Assembly: GCF_030546745.1 (NCBI RefSeq)
Contig: NZ_JAUOPD010000009.1
Location: forward strand, 62,001-126,000
Reading direction: 5' to 3'
DNA: 64,000 nt
Source: Thalassotalea sp. 1_MG-2023
GTDB taxonomy: Bacteria > Pseudomonadota > Gammaproteobacteria > Enterobacterales > Alteromonadaceae
Program-made: the position numbers and the translations under genes
Part shown: positions 26,892-36,232 of the stretch, in pieces
Position numbering within the stretch: the first letter of the stretch is position 1
Layout: each line of letters begins with the position of its first letter
The notes under the pieces: generated by a model
Database searches by the model: none
Told to the model about the DNA's origin: nothing
The model's input: only the letters and a program-made list of their open reading frames with translations

Positions 26892-29687
26892 TTAAACTGC
26901 TTTAACTGGAATGTACTTAGTACTCATTTCTTCTGTTGGTGGTTCGAAGTTCGTTAAATCGATACCTTCAACGGCAGCTGTATACTCGTCCATTGTTGGG
27001 AAACGACCCAATACAGTAGAAAGCACTACCAATGGTGTTGAACCTAGTAGTGATTCACCTTTTTTCTCAGTGGTATCTGCTACTACACGGCCTTGGAATA
27101 AACGTGTTGATGTAGCAATTACAGTATCACCTGGTTCAGCCTTTTCTTGGTTACCCATGCATAAGTTACAGCCTGGGCGCTCTAGATAAAGAATGTTGTC
27201 ATATTTAGTACGTGCTTCACCTTTTGGTTTGTCATCATCAAAAACAAAACCTGAGTATTTTTCTAATACTTCCCAATCACCTTCTGCTTTTAATTCATCA
27301 ACAATGTTATACGTTGGTGGTGCAACAACTAATGGCGCTTTAAATTCAATAGAGCCATTTTGCTTTTCAAGGTTACGTAACATTTGCGCAATGATTTGCA
27401 TGTCACCTTTGTGAACCATACAAGAACCAACAAACCCTAAATCGACAGATTTGTTTTTGTAGTATGAAACCGGGCGAATAACATCATGTGTGTAGCGTTT
27501 AGATACGTCTTCGTTGTTTACGTCAGGGTCAGCAATCATTGGCTCAGAAATCGCATCTAAATCAACAGTAACTTCAGCATAGTATTTCGCATTGTCATCT
27601 GGTGATAGAGCAGGTTGAGCGCCTGTCTTAATTTCTTCAATACGCTTGTCTGCTAACGCCATTAAGCCCGCTAACATACCCGCTTCATTGTCCATACCTT
27701 TGTCGATCATGATTTGGATACGGCTTTTCGCAAGCTCAATTGATTGAATTAACGTTTCATTGTTTGAGATACAGATAGAAGCTTTCGCTTTCATTTCTGC
27801 TGTCCAATCTGTAAACGTAAATGCTTGGTCAGCCATAAGCGTACCAATGTGTACTTCAATAATACGACCTTGGAATACGTTTTCCCCACCAAATTGCTTA
27901 AGCATTTGTGCTTGCGTAGCGTGTACAACATCACGGAAGTCCATGTGCGACTTCATTTTACCTTTAAAAATTACTTTAACAGAATCAGGAATTGGCATTG
28001 CTGATTCACCCGTAGCAAGTGCGATAGCAACGGTACCTGAATCAGCACCAAATGCGACCCCTTTAGACATACGAGTATGAGAATCACCACCAATAATAAT
28101 GGCGCGATCATCTATTGTAATATCATTTAATACTTTATGGATAACATCCGTCATTGCATGATAAACACCTTTTGGATCACGCGCTGTAATAAGACCAAAG
28201 TTATTCATAAAGCTCATTAATTTAGGAATGTTTGCTTGTGCTTTACTATCCCAAACAGATGCAGTGTGACAACCAGACTGATATGCACCATCTACTAACG
28301 GTGAAATCGTAGAAGCAGCCATTGCTTCTAGTTCCTGACAAGTCATTGGTCCTGTGGTGTCTTGTGAACCCACAATATTCACTTTAACCCGAACGTTAGA
28401 GCCGGCGTGAAGCGGTGTGTCAGATATCACACCAACCGCATTGCGGTTAAAGATTTTTTCTACGGCTGTTAAGCCTTGACCTTCGTGTGAAATCTCTTTT
28501 GATGGTGCGTAAACTTGTGGAATATCAATGCCTAATGTTGCAGCAGCAAGTGTTTGAAGCTTCTTACCAAAGGTCACAGCATAGGAGCCACCTGCTTTCA
28601 TGAATTCCATCTTTTGTGGCGTAAACGCAGAAGATACATCGACTAATTCTTCATCGCCTTTGTAAAGCTTTTTGGATTTTGTATCGATAGTTAATACAGT
28701 GCCAGTTGCAACTGAGTATGCTTCTTCTAAAACTGGGTCACCATTAGCGTCAGTAACAGTATTACCGTTTGCATCTACTTTTTTCACCCAATTTTTAAGG
28801 TCAAGACCAATACCACCCGTTACATCAACTGTCGTTAAGAAAATAGGCGCGATACCGTTAGTACCGGCAACAACAGGTGCTATATTAATGAATGGAACGT
28901 AAGGAGAGGCTTGCTCGCCTGCCCAAAGCGCGACGTTATTAACACCTGACATACGTGATGAGCCTACACCCATCGTACCTTTTTCGGCAATAAGCATAAC
29001 TTTTGCATTAGGGTGTTTAGCTTGTAACGCTTTAATTTCATCTTGAGCTTCTGGTGTGATCATACATTTGCCGTGTAATTCACGGTCAGCACGTGAGTGG
29101 GCTTGATGACCAGGAGAAAGTAAATCTGTTGAGATATCACCTTCACCAGCGATATAAGTTACAACATCAATTTTTTCGTCAACCTCAGGCAGTTTTGTGA
29201 AAAATTCTGCCTTTGCATAACTCTCTAGAATGTCTTTCGCAACAGTGTTACCTGCCTTATAAGCAACCTGTAAACGTGAAGTGTCTGCTTCATAAAGAAA
29301 TACTTGGCTTTTCAATACTGCAGCAGCAGGTGCTGAAACAGATGTATCGTCACTTAATGCCAGATCAAGTAATACTTCAATTGAAGGACCACCTTTCATA
29401 TGAGAAAGCAATTCAAACGCGAATTCCGGTGTAATTTCAGTTACAGATTCTTGGCCAAGAATAATCTCTTTCAAGAATATTGCTTTTACACCAGCAGCGC
29501 TAGTTGTGCCTGGCAATGTATTGTAAATGAAGAAGTTTAATGAATCTTCACGATGCTCATGGTTTTGATCTTTAATTTGTGCGATGATTTCTGATAACAA
29601 TTCTGCACTATCGATAGGCTTAGGTGCCAGCCCTAAATCGGTCTTACGGCTTTCAATTTCTTTGATATATTCTAAATAAAGACTCAT
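26892..29687 (-). CDS. acnB: Bifunctional aconitate hydratase 2 / 2-methylisocitrate dehydratase AcnB, long variant
   Basis: Iron-sulfur enzyme of the TCA cycle that interconverts citrate and isocitrate. The cluster cysteines are Cys756 (VGSCMVHKGD) and Cys840/Cys843 (PGCNLCMGNQ). VGSQDTTGPMT and GGDSHTR are diagnostic. The N-terminal helical domain and swivel domain (LLSPGHQAHSR) fit the AcnB order. At 931 residues it is about 65 longer than E. coli AcnB (865), with extra residues around ~310-340 (rich in Asn/Gly/Asp) and a wider Cys spacing. AGAGAG precedes the start. It is transcribed against the PDH genes. Confidence 0.96.
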   Translation of the reverse strand: MSLYLEYIKEIESRKTDLGLAPKPIDSAELLSEIIAQIKDQNHEHREDSLNFFIYNTLPGTTSAAGVKAIFLKEIILGQESVTEITPEFAFELLSHMKGGPSIEVLLDLALSDDTSVSAPAAAVLKSQVFLYEADTSRLQVAYKAGNTVAKDILESYAKAEFFTKLPEVDEKIDVVTYIAGEGDISTDLLSPGHQAHSRADRELHGKCMITPEAQDEIKALQAKHPNAKVMLIAEKGTMGVGSSRMSGVNNVALWAGEQASPYVPFINIAPVVAGTNGIAPIFLTTVDVTGGIGLDLKNWVKKVDANGNTVTDANGDPVLEEAYSVATGTVLTIDTKSKKLYKGDEELVDVSSAFTPQKMEFMKAGGSYAVTFGKKLQTLAAATLGIDIPQVYAPSKEISHEGQGLTAVEKIFNRNAVGVISDTPLHAGSNVRVKVNIVGSQDTTGPMTCQELEAMAASTISPLVDGAYQSGCHTASVWDSKAQANIPKLMSFMNNFGLITARDPKGVYHAMTDVIHKVLNDITIDDRAIIIGGDSHTRMSKGVAFGADSGTVAIALATGESAMPIPDSVKVIFKGKMKSHMDFRDVVHATQAQMLKQFGGENVFQGRIIEVHIGTLMADQAFTFTDWTAEMKAKASICISNNETLIQSIELAKSRIQIMIDKGMDNEAGMLAGLMALADKRIEEIKTGAQPALSPDDNAKYYAEVTVDLDAISEPMIADPDVNNEDVSKRYTHDVIRPVSYYKNKSVDLGFVGSCMVHKGDMQIIAQMLRNLEKQNGSIEFKAPLVVAPPTYNIVDELKAEGDWEVLEKYSGFVFDDDKPKGEARTKYDNILYLERPGCNLCMGNQEKAEPGDTVIATSTRLFQGRVVADTTEKKGESLLGSTPLVVLSTVLGRFPTMDEYTAAVEGIDLTNFEPPTEEMSTKYIPVKAV

Positions 29688-29994
29688 TTAATACTCTCTT
29701 TAGCTTTTTAATTTGCCAATAACTTGTCATCAGCAGACAATTAATTGCCTATAGTTTACCTGATTTTTGCCTTACTTCGAATCCCTTGCGGCAATAAACA
29801 CCATTCATCACATTTATAGTTAATAGAAACCCTAGTTATAATGGTTATATTATCCACAAAAAAATACCGCTTGCCTGTCGTTATTATGCCGCCTTGATTC
29901 ATCACTTGAATTTAGATCAGTTAACTATTTTCGCCTCGAGTTTTTAGTAACGTAGCTTACTGAATTTTGTGCGTATTCGTAGCCTGATATACAG

Positions 29995-30003
29995 TGTTAT
30001 AAT
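29995..30003 (+). promoter_or_regulatory. Candidate promoter of the VF530-family gene
   Basis: TGTTATAAT is a consensus extended -10 (TG-N-TATAAT), 40 bp before the start at 30044. No clear -35 is visible. It lies in the 356-bp gap divergent from acnB, where I see no further gene. Confidence 0.5.
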
Positions 30004-30043
30004 ACTTACTCAGGTAAGTGACTAAACTTTTTAAGAGAATTTC

Positions 30044-30280
30044 ATGAATCATCAGTCGAACAACCCATTACACGGCAAAACACTTGAAGCCATTTTAAGA
30101 GAATTAGAAGCGAAAATTGGCTGGAAAGCGATGGGAGAAAATATTGATATACGATGCTTTAATCATGATCCTTCAATTAAATCTAGCTTAAAATTTCTTC
30201 GCAGAACACCATGGGCGAGAGCTAAGGTTGAAGCTCTGTATTTAAAAGTTTTTCATGGTGTTAGTTGGCCTAATTCATAG
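30044..30280 (+). CDS. VF530 family (DUF2132) DNA-binding protein
   Basis: A 78-residue protein that matches the VF530 family throughout: [12 protein letters not shown], then [15 protein letters not shown], then [22 protein letters not shown]. The family has a small helical fold thought to bind DNA; its physiological role is not known. AAGAG precedes the ATG. It is divergent from acnB with its own extended -10 promoter. Confidence 0.92.
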   Translation: MNHQSNNPLHGKTLEAILRELEAKIGWKAMGENIDIRCFNHDPSIKSSLKFLRRTPWARAKVEALYLKVFHGVSWPNS

Positions 30281-30415
30281 TAAACGATTTATGCTTGCAA
30301 TTGCTGATTAACAATAAACTGTATAGGTTTTATTTATAAATATGTGTATATGTTAGGTTGTCAGGTTTTAGTTTAATGTTGATGTTTAAATGTTGAACCA
30401 CTGCTGGAACCTGTA

Positions 30416-31018
30416 ATGGAATTACTCGCACTTGTACTTTTTATTTTGTCTTCTTCTGGAACGCCAGGACCTAATAACGTGATGTTATTAACCTCAGGTG
30501 TAAATCACGGGTTCCGTAAAAGCCTTGCTCATGTTCTTGGCATTAATATTGGCTTTCCAATTATGGTCATAGCAGTAGGCTTTGGCTTGGTAACCTTGTT
30601 TAGACAATTTCCAAATATATACTTAATGATTAAAATAATCGGGATCTTATACTTATTATTTTTAGCTTATAAAATTGCCACGTTACCTGTAGAGTTTACA
30701 GCTAAAGAGAAAAAGCGGCCTTTTACCTTTATGCAAGCAGCTACGTTTCAGTGGGTCAACCCAAAAGCTTGGGTGATGGCAGTTAGCGCTATTATTGCAT
30801 TCACTTCATCTGCAAATAGCGAAAATACCCAAGTGTTCTATATTGCAGCGGCATATTTAGTTTTTGGGTTACCTTGCTCATTATTTTGGCTAAGTATGGG
30901 AACGGGTTTGCAAACAGTATTGAAAAATCCTAGATTCATCATTTGGTTTAATCGCTTTATGGCATTGATACTCGTGTTGTCTATTGTACCGATGATTGAA
31001 TCAACGATAGCCATTTAG
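30416..31018 (+). CDS. LysE/RhtB family amino-acid exporter
   Basis: A 200-residue inner-membrane protein with about six hydrophobic helices. The N-terminal SSSGTPGPNNVMLLTSGVNHG motif region (around residues 12-33) is the LysE/RhtB signature, and QWVNPKAWVMAVSA in the middle is also conserved. Members export amino acids such as homoserine, threonine, lysine or cysteine; the substrate cannot be read from sequence. GGAA lies 6 nt before the ATG. The gene stands alone and is followed by an inverted repeat. Confidence 0.93.
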   Translation: MELLALVLFILSSSGTPGPNNVMLLTSGVNHGFRKSLAHVLGINIGFPIMVIAVGFGLVTLFRQFPNIYLMIKIIGILYLLFLAYKIATLPVEFTAKEKKRPFTFMQAATFQWVNPKAWVMAVSAIIAFTSSANSENTQVFYIAAAYLVFGLPCSLFWLSMGTGLQTVLKNPRFIIWFNRFMALILVLSIVPMIESTIAI

Positions 31019-31037
31019 CTAATCAGTGTGGAGTAAT

Positions 31038-31072
31038 TGCACTTTCTGCGAAGCTGTAACACAGAAAGTGCA
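31038..31072. repeat. Inverted repeat after the LysE gene
   Basis: TGCACTTTCTG (31038-31048) and CAGAAAGTGCA (31062-31072) form an 11-bp perfect stem with a 13-nt loop between convergent genes. No T run follows, but it probably helps end both transcripts. Confidence 0.6.
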
Positions 31073-31092
31073 AGACATAATGATAGAAAGGT

Positions 31093-31893
31093 TTATCCAC
31101 CTACGGTAAGTTTTCCACCTTTTCCTAAGCCACCTTCAACTTGTTGCGCCTTGTAATTACGCAATGCCTTAACCATATGATTATATGAATCGGCGAATGC
31201 TGCGGTAATGACTTTACCTTCTGGCGTATCACTATAGCCACCGGCGCCAACTAATGCACCAAAGAAGCCAAGACCGAATGCTTTAAAGTCCCAGTTTTTC
31301 GCATTACCAACAGAAGACGATACTTGCACACCTGAGCGGTTATCAACTAACAATAATGTTGTGGCTGCTTCGTTACTCTTAGCTCCACCAATAAGTAAGC
31401 CGCCAATACCGCCTACTAAGCCGCCTAAACCACCCGTTCCTTTTTCACTAAATTGAATAGAAGGTTGCATGGTGTAATCAGCTGCAACCATTTGGCCTTT
31501 GCCAAAATTGCTGTTACTGCGTAATTCGCCAGAATTCATCAATTCACGTTCTTTATTTACCGCCGCCATTGCTTTGCCGCGCTCTACTAAAACAAAACAA
31601 TTTGATTGTTGGATCATAGTACGTAGCACAGGAAGCGTGCTGCCTAAATTAGGGTAATGACGTTGATAGTACCCCCACCAATCTTGGTGCGTATCTTCAA
31701 AAACAGACAAAGTACCTAGTGTTTGTGTACAATTTTCTAAGCTACTATTTTGTCCTGACGATTCTCCGCCAGCTGCACCACCTGACACAGTATTCCCTGA
31801 TGACCCCCCCATAGACGGGCTAGTACTCATACACCCAGATAAACCAATACCAAAGGCTAGAGAAAACATTATTGTATTAAAGGTTTTCTTCAT
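31093..31893 (-). CDS. CsgG/HfaB family-like outer-membrane lipoprotein
   Basis: A 266-residue lipoprotein precursor. The ATG at 31893 has GGAG 6 nt upstream; the alternative ATG at 31905 overlaps that site. The signal ends in GLSGC (lipobox). A Gly/Ser-rich linker is followed by a CsgG-like domain: LSVFED, VLRTMIQQSNCFVLVERGKA, ADYTMQPSIQFSE, then a Gly-rich segment GGLGGLVGGIGGLLIGG and VDNRSGVQVSSSVG. CsgG family members form or assist outer-membrane pores. No curli subunit, CsgE or CsgF gene is nearby, so its cargo is unknown and a non-pore role is possible. Confidence 0.8.
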   Translation of the reverse strand: MKKTFNTIMFSLAFGIGLSGCMSTSPSMGGSSGNTVSGGAAGGESSGQNSSLENCTQTLGTLSVFEDTHQDWWGYYQRHYPNLGSTLPVLRTMIQQSNCFVLVERGKAMAAVNKERELMNSGELRSNSNFGKGQMVAADYTMQPSIQFSEKGTGGLGGLVGGIGGLLIGGAKSNEAATTLLLVDNRSGVQVSSSVGNAKNWDFKAFGLGFFGALVGAGGYSDTPEGKVITAAFADSYNHMVKALRNYKAQQVEGGLGKGGKLTVGG

Positions 31894-32105
31894 AAAAAAC
31901 TCCATTCATTTACTTCCAATCACTCAAGGGGTGCCATAAAACAAGGTAAGCCCAAGAAAACTATACATATAGTAGCGTTAAATGCTATTTAGTCGCTAGT
32001 CATTTTTTTACATAATCATATTTTAAAACTGCGTATATTGAGGTTTCGATACTGATGCCGCTTATTATAAATATGATCGTTTGCTGAATTTTTCACGAGG
32101 TAATA

Positions 32106-32981
32106 CTACCCACACCATGCGGTTGGATGTTTAATTCGTTTCCGATACTCTTTAGGAGTTGCCCCTTTAAGCATTCTAAACCGACGGTTAAAATTCGAGA
32201 GGTTGTTAAAGCCACATTTATCGCTAATTGCTGATATTTGCGTGTCGCTATCAATTAATAGCTTACATGCCTTGCCAATACGTAGTTGATTGATAAATTG
32301 GTTAATGGTGTGTTCAGTTCTTTGTTTAAAAAAGCGATGCAAATGATTGGTGCTCATATGCACAAGCTCTGCTAAGTTCTCTACTGTTAACGGCTCAGTA
32401 TAGTGTTGGTAAATATAGCTCATCACTTTATCGAGTTTAGCAACTGAACTACTTTGTTGATAATCTTTGCTAAAAGTACTGCTTGATAATACTGTTGCAT
32501 GTTGATCTTTTACCATGAGATTAAGAAGCTCTAGTAACAGTAAGTAACGTTCTAGTGGATCAGCATAGGTCATTGCTTTAAAAATATTGGTACTTTTGGC
32601 AACAACTTCATTGCTAAACTCAATACCGCGTCTGGTGAGCGTTAAAAAATTTTCTAATATTTTTAGCTCTGGGTTCTCTTGTACTAAAGAATCAAGCCAT
32701 TGCTGTGGAATTTGAGCCACATATACTGTGAGTTGTTTAAAACCTTTTAGTGGCCGACAATGCCAACTATGAGGTAGGTTGGGCCCTAGTATCACCAAGT
32801 TTGCTTGCTGATAATAATTAACATGATCTCCTACATGTTTTGAGCCGATGCTATTTAAGGTTAAGCAAATTTCATACTCTGGATGATAATGCCAATTGAA
32901 CTCAATGCTGTCTAAATCGACTTGTGCGAAACGCCAAGAACAACTGTCACTTGGAATACTTTTGCCACAGGTTGCTTTCAT
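32106..32981 (-). CDS. AraC family transcriptional regulator
   Basis: A 291-residue regulator with an N-terminal cupin-like sensor domain (~10-150; WHYHPEYEICLTLNS and LVILGPNLPHSWHC) and a C-terminal double helix-turn-helix (~185-285; TVENLAELVHMSTNHLHRFF and ISAISDKCGFNNLSNFNRRF). Regulators of this type often control sugar or glycan use. It is divergent from the chitin oligosaccharide deacetylase gene across a 471-bp gap, which makes that gene a possible but unproven target. Confidence 0.93.
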   Translation of the reverse strand: MKATCGKSIPSDSCSWRFAQVDLDSIEFNWHYHPEYEICLTLNSIGSKHVGDHVNYYQQANLVILGPNLPHSWHCRPLKGFKQLTVYVAQIPQQWLDSLVQENPELKILENFLTLTRRGIEFSNEVVAKSTNIFKAMTYADPLERYLLLLELLNLMVKDQHATVLSSSTFSKDYQQSSSVAKLDKVMSYIYQHYTEPLTVENLAELVHMSTNHLHRFFKQRTEHTINQFINQLRIGKACKLLIDSDTQISAISDKCGFNNLSNFNRRFRMLKGATPKEYRKRIKHPTAWCG

Positions 32982-33452
32982 AGCGGTCTCCTATCTTCAA
33001 ATGCTTAAAATTTATCAGTTGTAAATTTCGATAACTTCCATGCTTCACATTTAAATGGGGGACGGTGAAGATTGAAAAATAATAGCGTAAATACTATTTT
33101 TTTGTCTTTCATTTTTTTGATCAAAACTATAACAAATACATCTATGTAAGAGCTTTTTGCATGATTTTTGTTCAGCGTCTTTTAAGTAAATAAACTCTTT
33201 CAGTAGATGTACTAGTTTCTCGGCTTATTAATTTTTGAGTGAATAAAGGTACTACACCTGATCTGTCGAAATGAAACTTTGAGTCGTTAAGTTTACAAAA
33301 TCAATGTTCTGCAGAGATTGAAAGACTATGTTAGAAATTTACATAAATTGAAGAGTTTAGTACCACTTATCTTTTCTCACTGTTCTAGGATATTTACCAA
33401 CCATTGAAACTGATCGATGGCTTTTAAAAACGTGTGAAAGGAAACAATAAAA
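32982..33452. other. Long intergenic region between AraC regulator and chitin oligosaccharide deacetylase
   Basis: A 471-bp AT-rich stretch with no plausible gene. It should contain the divergent promoters and any AraC binding sites. AAATAATAG and CTATTTTTT around 33078-33102 form only a weak hairpin. No confident operator was seen. Confidence 0.5.
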
Positions 33453-34724
33453 ATGAAATTTACAAATTTAGCGTGTGTAATTGCCTTAGCTTGTGCAGCT
33501 ACAACAGCAACAGCAAATGATAAAAAAATATATCTTACTTTTGATGATGGTCCAATGAATGCAACACCCGCTTTATTAGATACATTGAAAGCTGGTGGTA
33601 TAAAAGCTACTTTTTATATCAATGCTTGGCATTTAGATGGCATAGGTGATGAAAATGAAGATCAAGCATTAGTAGCTTTACAACAAACACTTAATGATGG
33701 TCATGTTGTCGGTAATCATAGCTATGATCATATGGTACATAATTGTGTTGATGAGTTTGGACCTACAAGTGGTGCTGATTGTAATGCTACAGGGTTACAT
33801 CAAATTAATTCATATGTTGACCCAGTGTATGATGCATCAATGTTTGCCAAAAACTTAACAGTGTTAATGCAGTATTTGCCAAACATTACCAGTTATCCAA
33901 ACTATCAAGCAGAGACGCTTGCTCGACTACCCTACACAAACGGTTGGCGCTCAAGTCAGGATTTGAAAGCAGATGGTTTATGTGCAACATCAGATGATTT
34001 TTTACCCTGGGAGCCAGGGTATGTCTGTGATCCAGATAACCCATCTAACAGCTCTGTGGCGGGTATTGAAGTATCTAATATTCTTTCAGATCAAAATTAT
34101 ATTTTACATGGCTGGGATCTTGATTGGGCACCTGAAAACTGGGGGATCCCTTTCCCTGCAAATAGTCTTACAGAAGCCGACACTATGCTAAGTTACGTGG
34201 ATGCAGCGTTAAATGCTTGTGCACCAGTGACGATTAACCCTGTTAATTCGAAAGCGCATAACTTCCCTTGTGGCGATCGTTTACATGCAGATAAAGTAGT
34301 TATTTTAACTCATGACTTTTTGTTTGAAGACGGAAAGCGTGGTCAAGGTGCGACTAAAAACTTACCCAAATTAGCAGCATTTATTCAGCTTGCAAAAGCA
34401 GCAGGTTATGAATTCGACACAATGGATAACTATGCACCTCAATGGCAAGTAGGTAACAGTTATACTGTTGGTGATTATGTAACATATAATAATGTAATTT
34501 ATAAGGCTGATAGCACCCATACAGCACAAAATGACTGGGCACCAGCAAGCACACCTTCGTTATGGTTACGTAACATGCCTACAAGTATTTGGGGTGAAAA
34601 TGTATCGTATCAAACGGGCGATCTAGTGAAGTATATGGGAACTGAATATACAGTTGCTTCTGATCATGTATCTCAACCAAATTGGGCACCAAATGTAACG
34701 CCTGCTTTATACACTGCACAATAG
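33453..34724 (+). CDS. Chitin oligosaccharide deacetylase, CE4 domain with two chitin-binding modules
   Basis: A secreted 423-residue protein: signal peptide (1-22), NodB/CE4 polysaccharide deacetylase domain (~25-320) and two tandem CBM5/12-like modules (~326-375 and ~378-420). The CE4 metal and base motifs are TFDDGP (Asp31, Asp32) and NHSYDH (His89, His93). Each module has the pattern W-x-G-x-x-Y-x-x-G-D-x-V-x-Y and a W-A-P motif. The layout and length match Vibrio chitin oligosaccharide deacetylases, which convert chitobiose to GlcN-containing dimers that signal and feed chitin degradation. AAGGAA precedes the ATG. Confidence 0.88.
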   Translation: MKFTNLACVIALACAATTATANDKKIYLTFDDGPMNATPALLDTLKAGGIKATFYINAWHLDGIGDENEDQALVALQQTLNDGHVVGNHSYDHMVHNCVDEFGPTSGADCNATGLHQINSYVDPVYDASMFAKNLTVLMQYLPNITSYPNYQAETLARLPYTNGWRSSQDLKADGLCATSDDFLPWEPGYVCDPDNPSNSSVAGIEVSNILSDQNYILHGWDLDWAPENWGIPFPANSLTEADTMLSYVDAALNACAPVTINPVNSKAHNFPCGDRLHADKVVILTHDFLFEDGKRGQGATKNLPKLAAFIQLAKAAGYEFDTMDNYAPQWQVGNSYTVGDYVTYNNVIYKADSTHTAQNDWAPASTPSLWLRNMPTSIWGENVSYQTGDLVKYMGTEYTVASDHVSQPNWAPNVTPALYTAQ

Positions 34725-34743
34725 AACAACGGATGTTTAATTT

Positions 34744-34774
34744 AAGTTAAGACCCCAATTATGGTGTCTTAACT
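34744..34774. terminator. Hairpin between convergent deacetylase and TonB-like genes
   Basis: AAGTTAAGAC / GTCTTAACTT (10 bp), extended by CCA/TGG, lies between two convergent genes. It lacks a T run but probably works as a bidirectional transcript end. Confidence 0.5.
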
Positions 34775-34804
34775 TGGATTACATCTTAATATTGTGTTCA
34801 ACAA

Positions 34805-35554
34805 TTATTTTCCTAATTTTAGCTTGAGCTTTTTCATGTGCGCGTTAAACGCCTTATCGAATTCAGATAATCCACATGCAAAGCTTTCTCGTGAGGTTAC
34901 CCCACTCATGCCAATTGAAGATAAATCGCGTTCAACGTAACAAGTACCATCTTCGCCTTTAATCATTTCTATACCACCACCGAGCGTTTGCGTTGCATTT
35001 TTACGTTTTTCATCCACATTAATTGTTACGGTTGAGTGAGGAACAAGTGCAGGCTTAGGGTTGAAGATTGATCCTTTTGCTTGACCTTCACCAAGTCGTG
35101 TAACGTTGTCGAACATTGCTTGTTCACGTTTTTCATTGATTGCTTCAATAGCACTAAATGTTTTTGTGCTTAAAGGGGACTCCAAAACCTTTTTCTTTTC
35201 AAGCATCTTATCTGGGTTGTTAACTATCGCTGGTAAAGATTGACTCTTTTCTTGGTTAACAGGTGTAGACGTTGGAATCTTGGCTTTAGGTGTAACAGAT
35301 ACATCAGCAACACGTTCTTTAGCAGTTTCGGTTACGTGTTTATTATCTTTTTCTATTTGAACACTTTTAGTAGGTTTCTCAGAAGGTGTTAACGGGGTTT
35401 CTTCTATTTGTGGTCGTTGATATAAATAACTTTTTATTGGCTTTACATGCTCAATGGCTTTATCAATACTCACCTTTGCTTGACTAATCACCCATAATAA
35501 AACTAGGTGAATAGCGATGGAGAAAAATAAAGCTGAATAGATTCCTTTTAACAC
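34805..35554 (-). CDS. TonB/TolA-like membrane-anchored protein of unknown function
   Basis: A 249-residue protein with one N-terminal membrane anchor (~8-25; ALFFSIAIHLVLLWVISQA), a long charged Pro/Lys/Glu/Thr-rich middle (~40-165) and a compact C-terminal region with GGGIEMIKGEDGTCYVERD and ESFACGLSEFDKAF (two cysteines that could pair). The layout resembles TonB or TolA, but the C-terminal domain is not one I recognise and no ExbB, ExbD or TolQ partner is near. It probably spans the periplasm from the inner membrane. Confidence 0.7.
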   Translation of the reverse strand: MLKGIYSALFFSIAIHLVLLWVISQAKVSIDKAIEHVKPIKSYLYQRPQIEETPLTPSEKPTKSVQIEKDNKHVTETAKERVADVSVTPKAKIPTSTPVNQEKSQSLPAIVNNPDKMLEKKKVLESPLSTKTFSAIEAINEKREQAMFDNVTRLGEGQAKGSIFNPKPALVPHSTVTINVDEKRKNATQTLGGGIEMIKGEDGTCYVERDLSSIGMSGVTSRESFACGLSEFDKAFNAHMKKLKLKLGK

Positions 35555-35851
35555 TATTTAAATTATCGTTAATTACACTGTAACGATAGACCTCCTAGTT
35601 GCGCCTTAGTTCAAGATAATAATGAACTTTTTAGCTTTCTGTGTTTTAAGTTGGGGTAATAATCTAAAAAGCCATTTAAGGCTGATGATGTTAATAATCA
35701 GTTGGTATTCATCGAAAACTAAAATGGTATTTATGTGTTAAGAAAAACGGTCAATAACCGACTTTTCAGGTAGTAATAACATATGATAAGTCGCGCGTTA
35801 GAGACGTTTTTCCTCTATACTTATATTACTCATTCACCGCGTGAGACAGCG

Positions 35852-36232
35852 ATGGAATACGATTTTATTCATGATCCTATTACAGGACAGGCGAAAGCCA
35901 ACTTTTCTTTAGACCACCAATTATTAGGGCCTTGGCTAGAAACTGAAATTGGGTGTGATGTTGATAAATTATCAAAAATATTAATAGCGATTAAACGTAT
36001 TGAGCAAGGCAAAGAACAAGAATTAATGATTATGGGGAGTGAATACACACTAACGCTGAATAGCCAAGACGCCATGGTAAACATGAACGTGATGCTTAAT
36101 GGTGAAGTGATTATGCCAGATGAATTAATCGCTGATGCGTTACAATTTGACTTTCAAGAAGGAGTGAGCTGTGGTGTTGATGATTTACGTTATATATTGT
36201 TGTCTTGGGAGCAATTCATCAATAGTAACTAA
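35852..36232 (+). CDS. yacL: YacL family (UPF0231) protein
   Basis: A 126-residue cytoplasmic protein. MEYDFIHDPITGQAKANFS at the N-terminus, GSEYTLTL in the middle and CGVDDLRYILLSWEQF at the end match YacL of E. coli. The ATG at 35852 is chosen because it aligns with the family start; the frame is open to 35783. The function is unknown. In E. coli yacL lies next to acnB; here it is 6 kb away with accessory genes between. Confidence 0.9.
   Translation: MEYDFIHDPITGQAKANFSLDHQLLGPWLETEIGCDVDKLSKILIAIKRIEQGKEQELMIMGSEYTLTLNSQDAMVNMNVMLNGEVIMPDELIADALQFDFQEGVSCGVDDLRYILLSWEQFINSN

Noticed and set aside
27760-28080. Several 70-106 codon plus-strand frames inside acnB
   Set aside because: Antisense shadows of a well-supported gene, without start signals.
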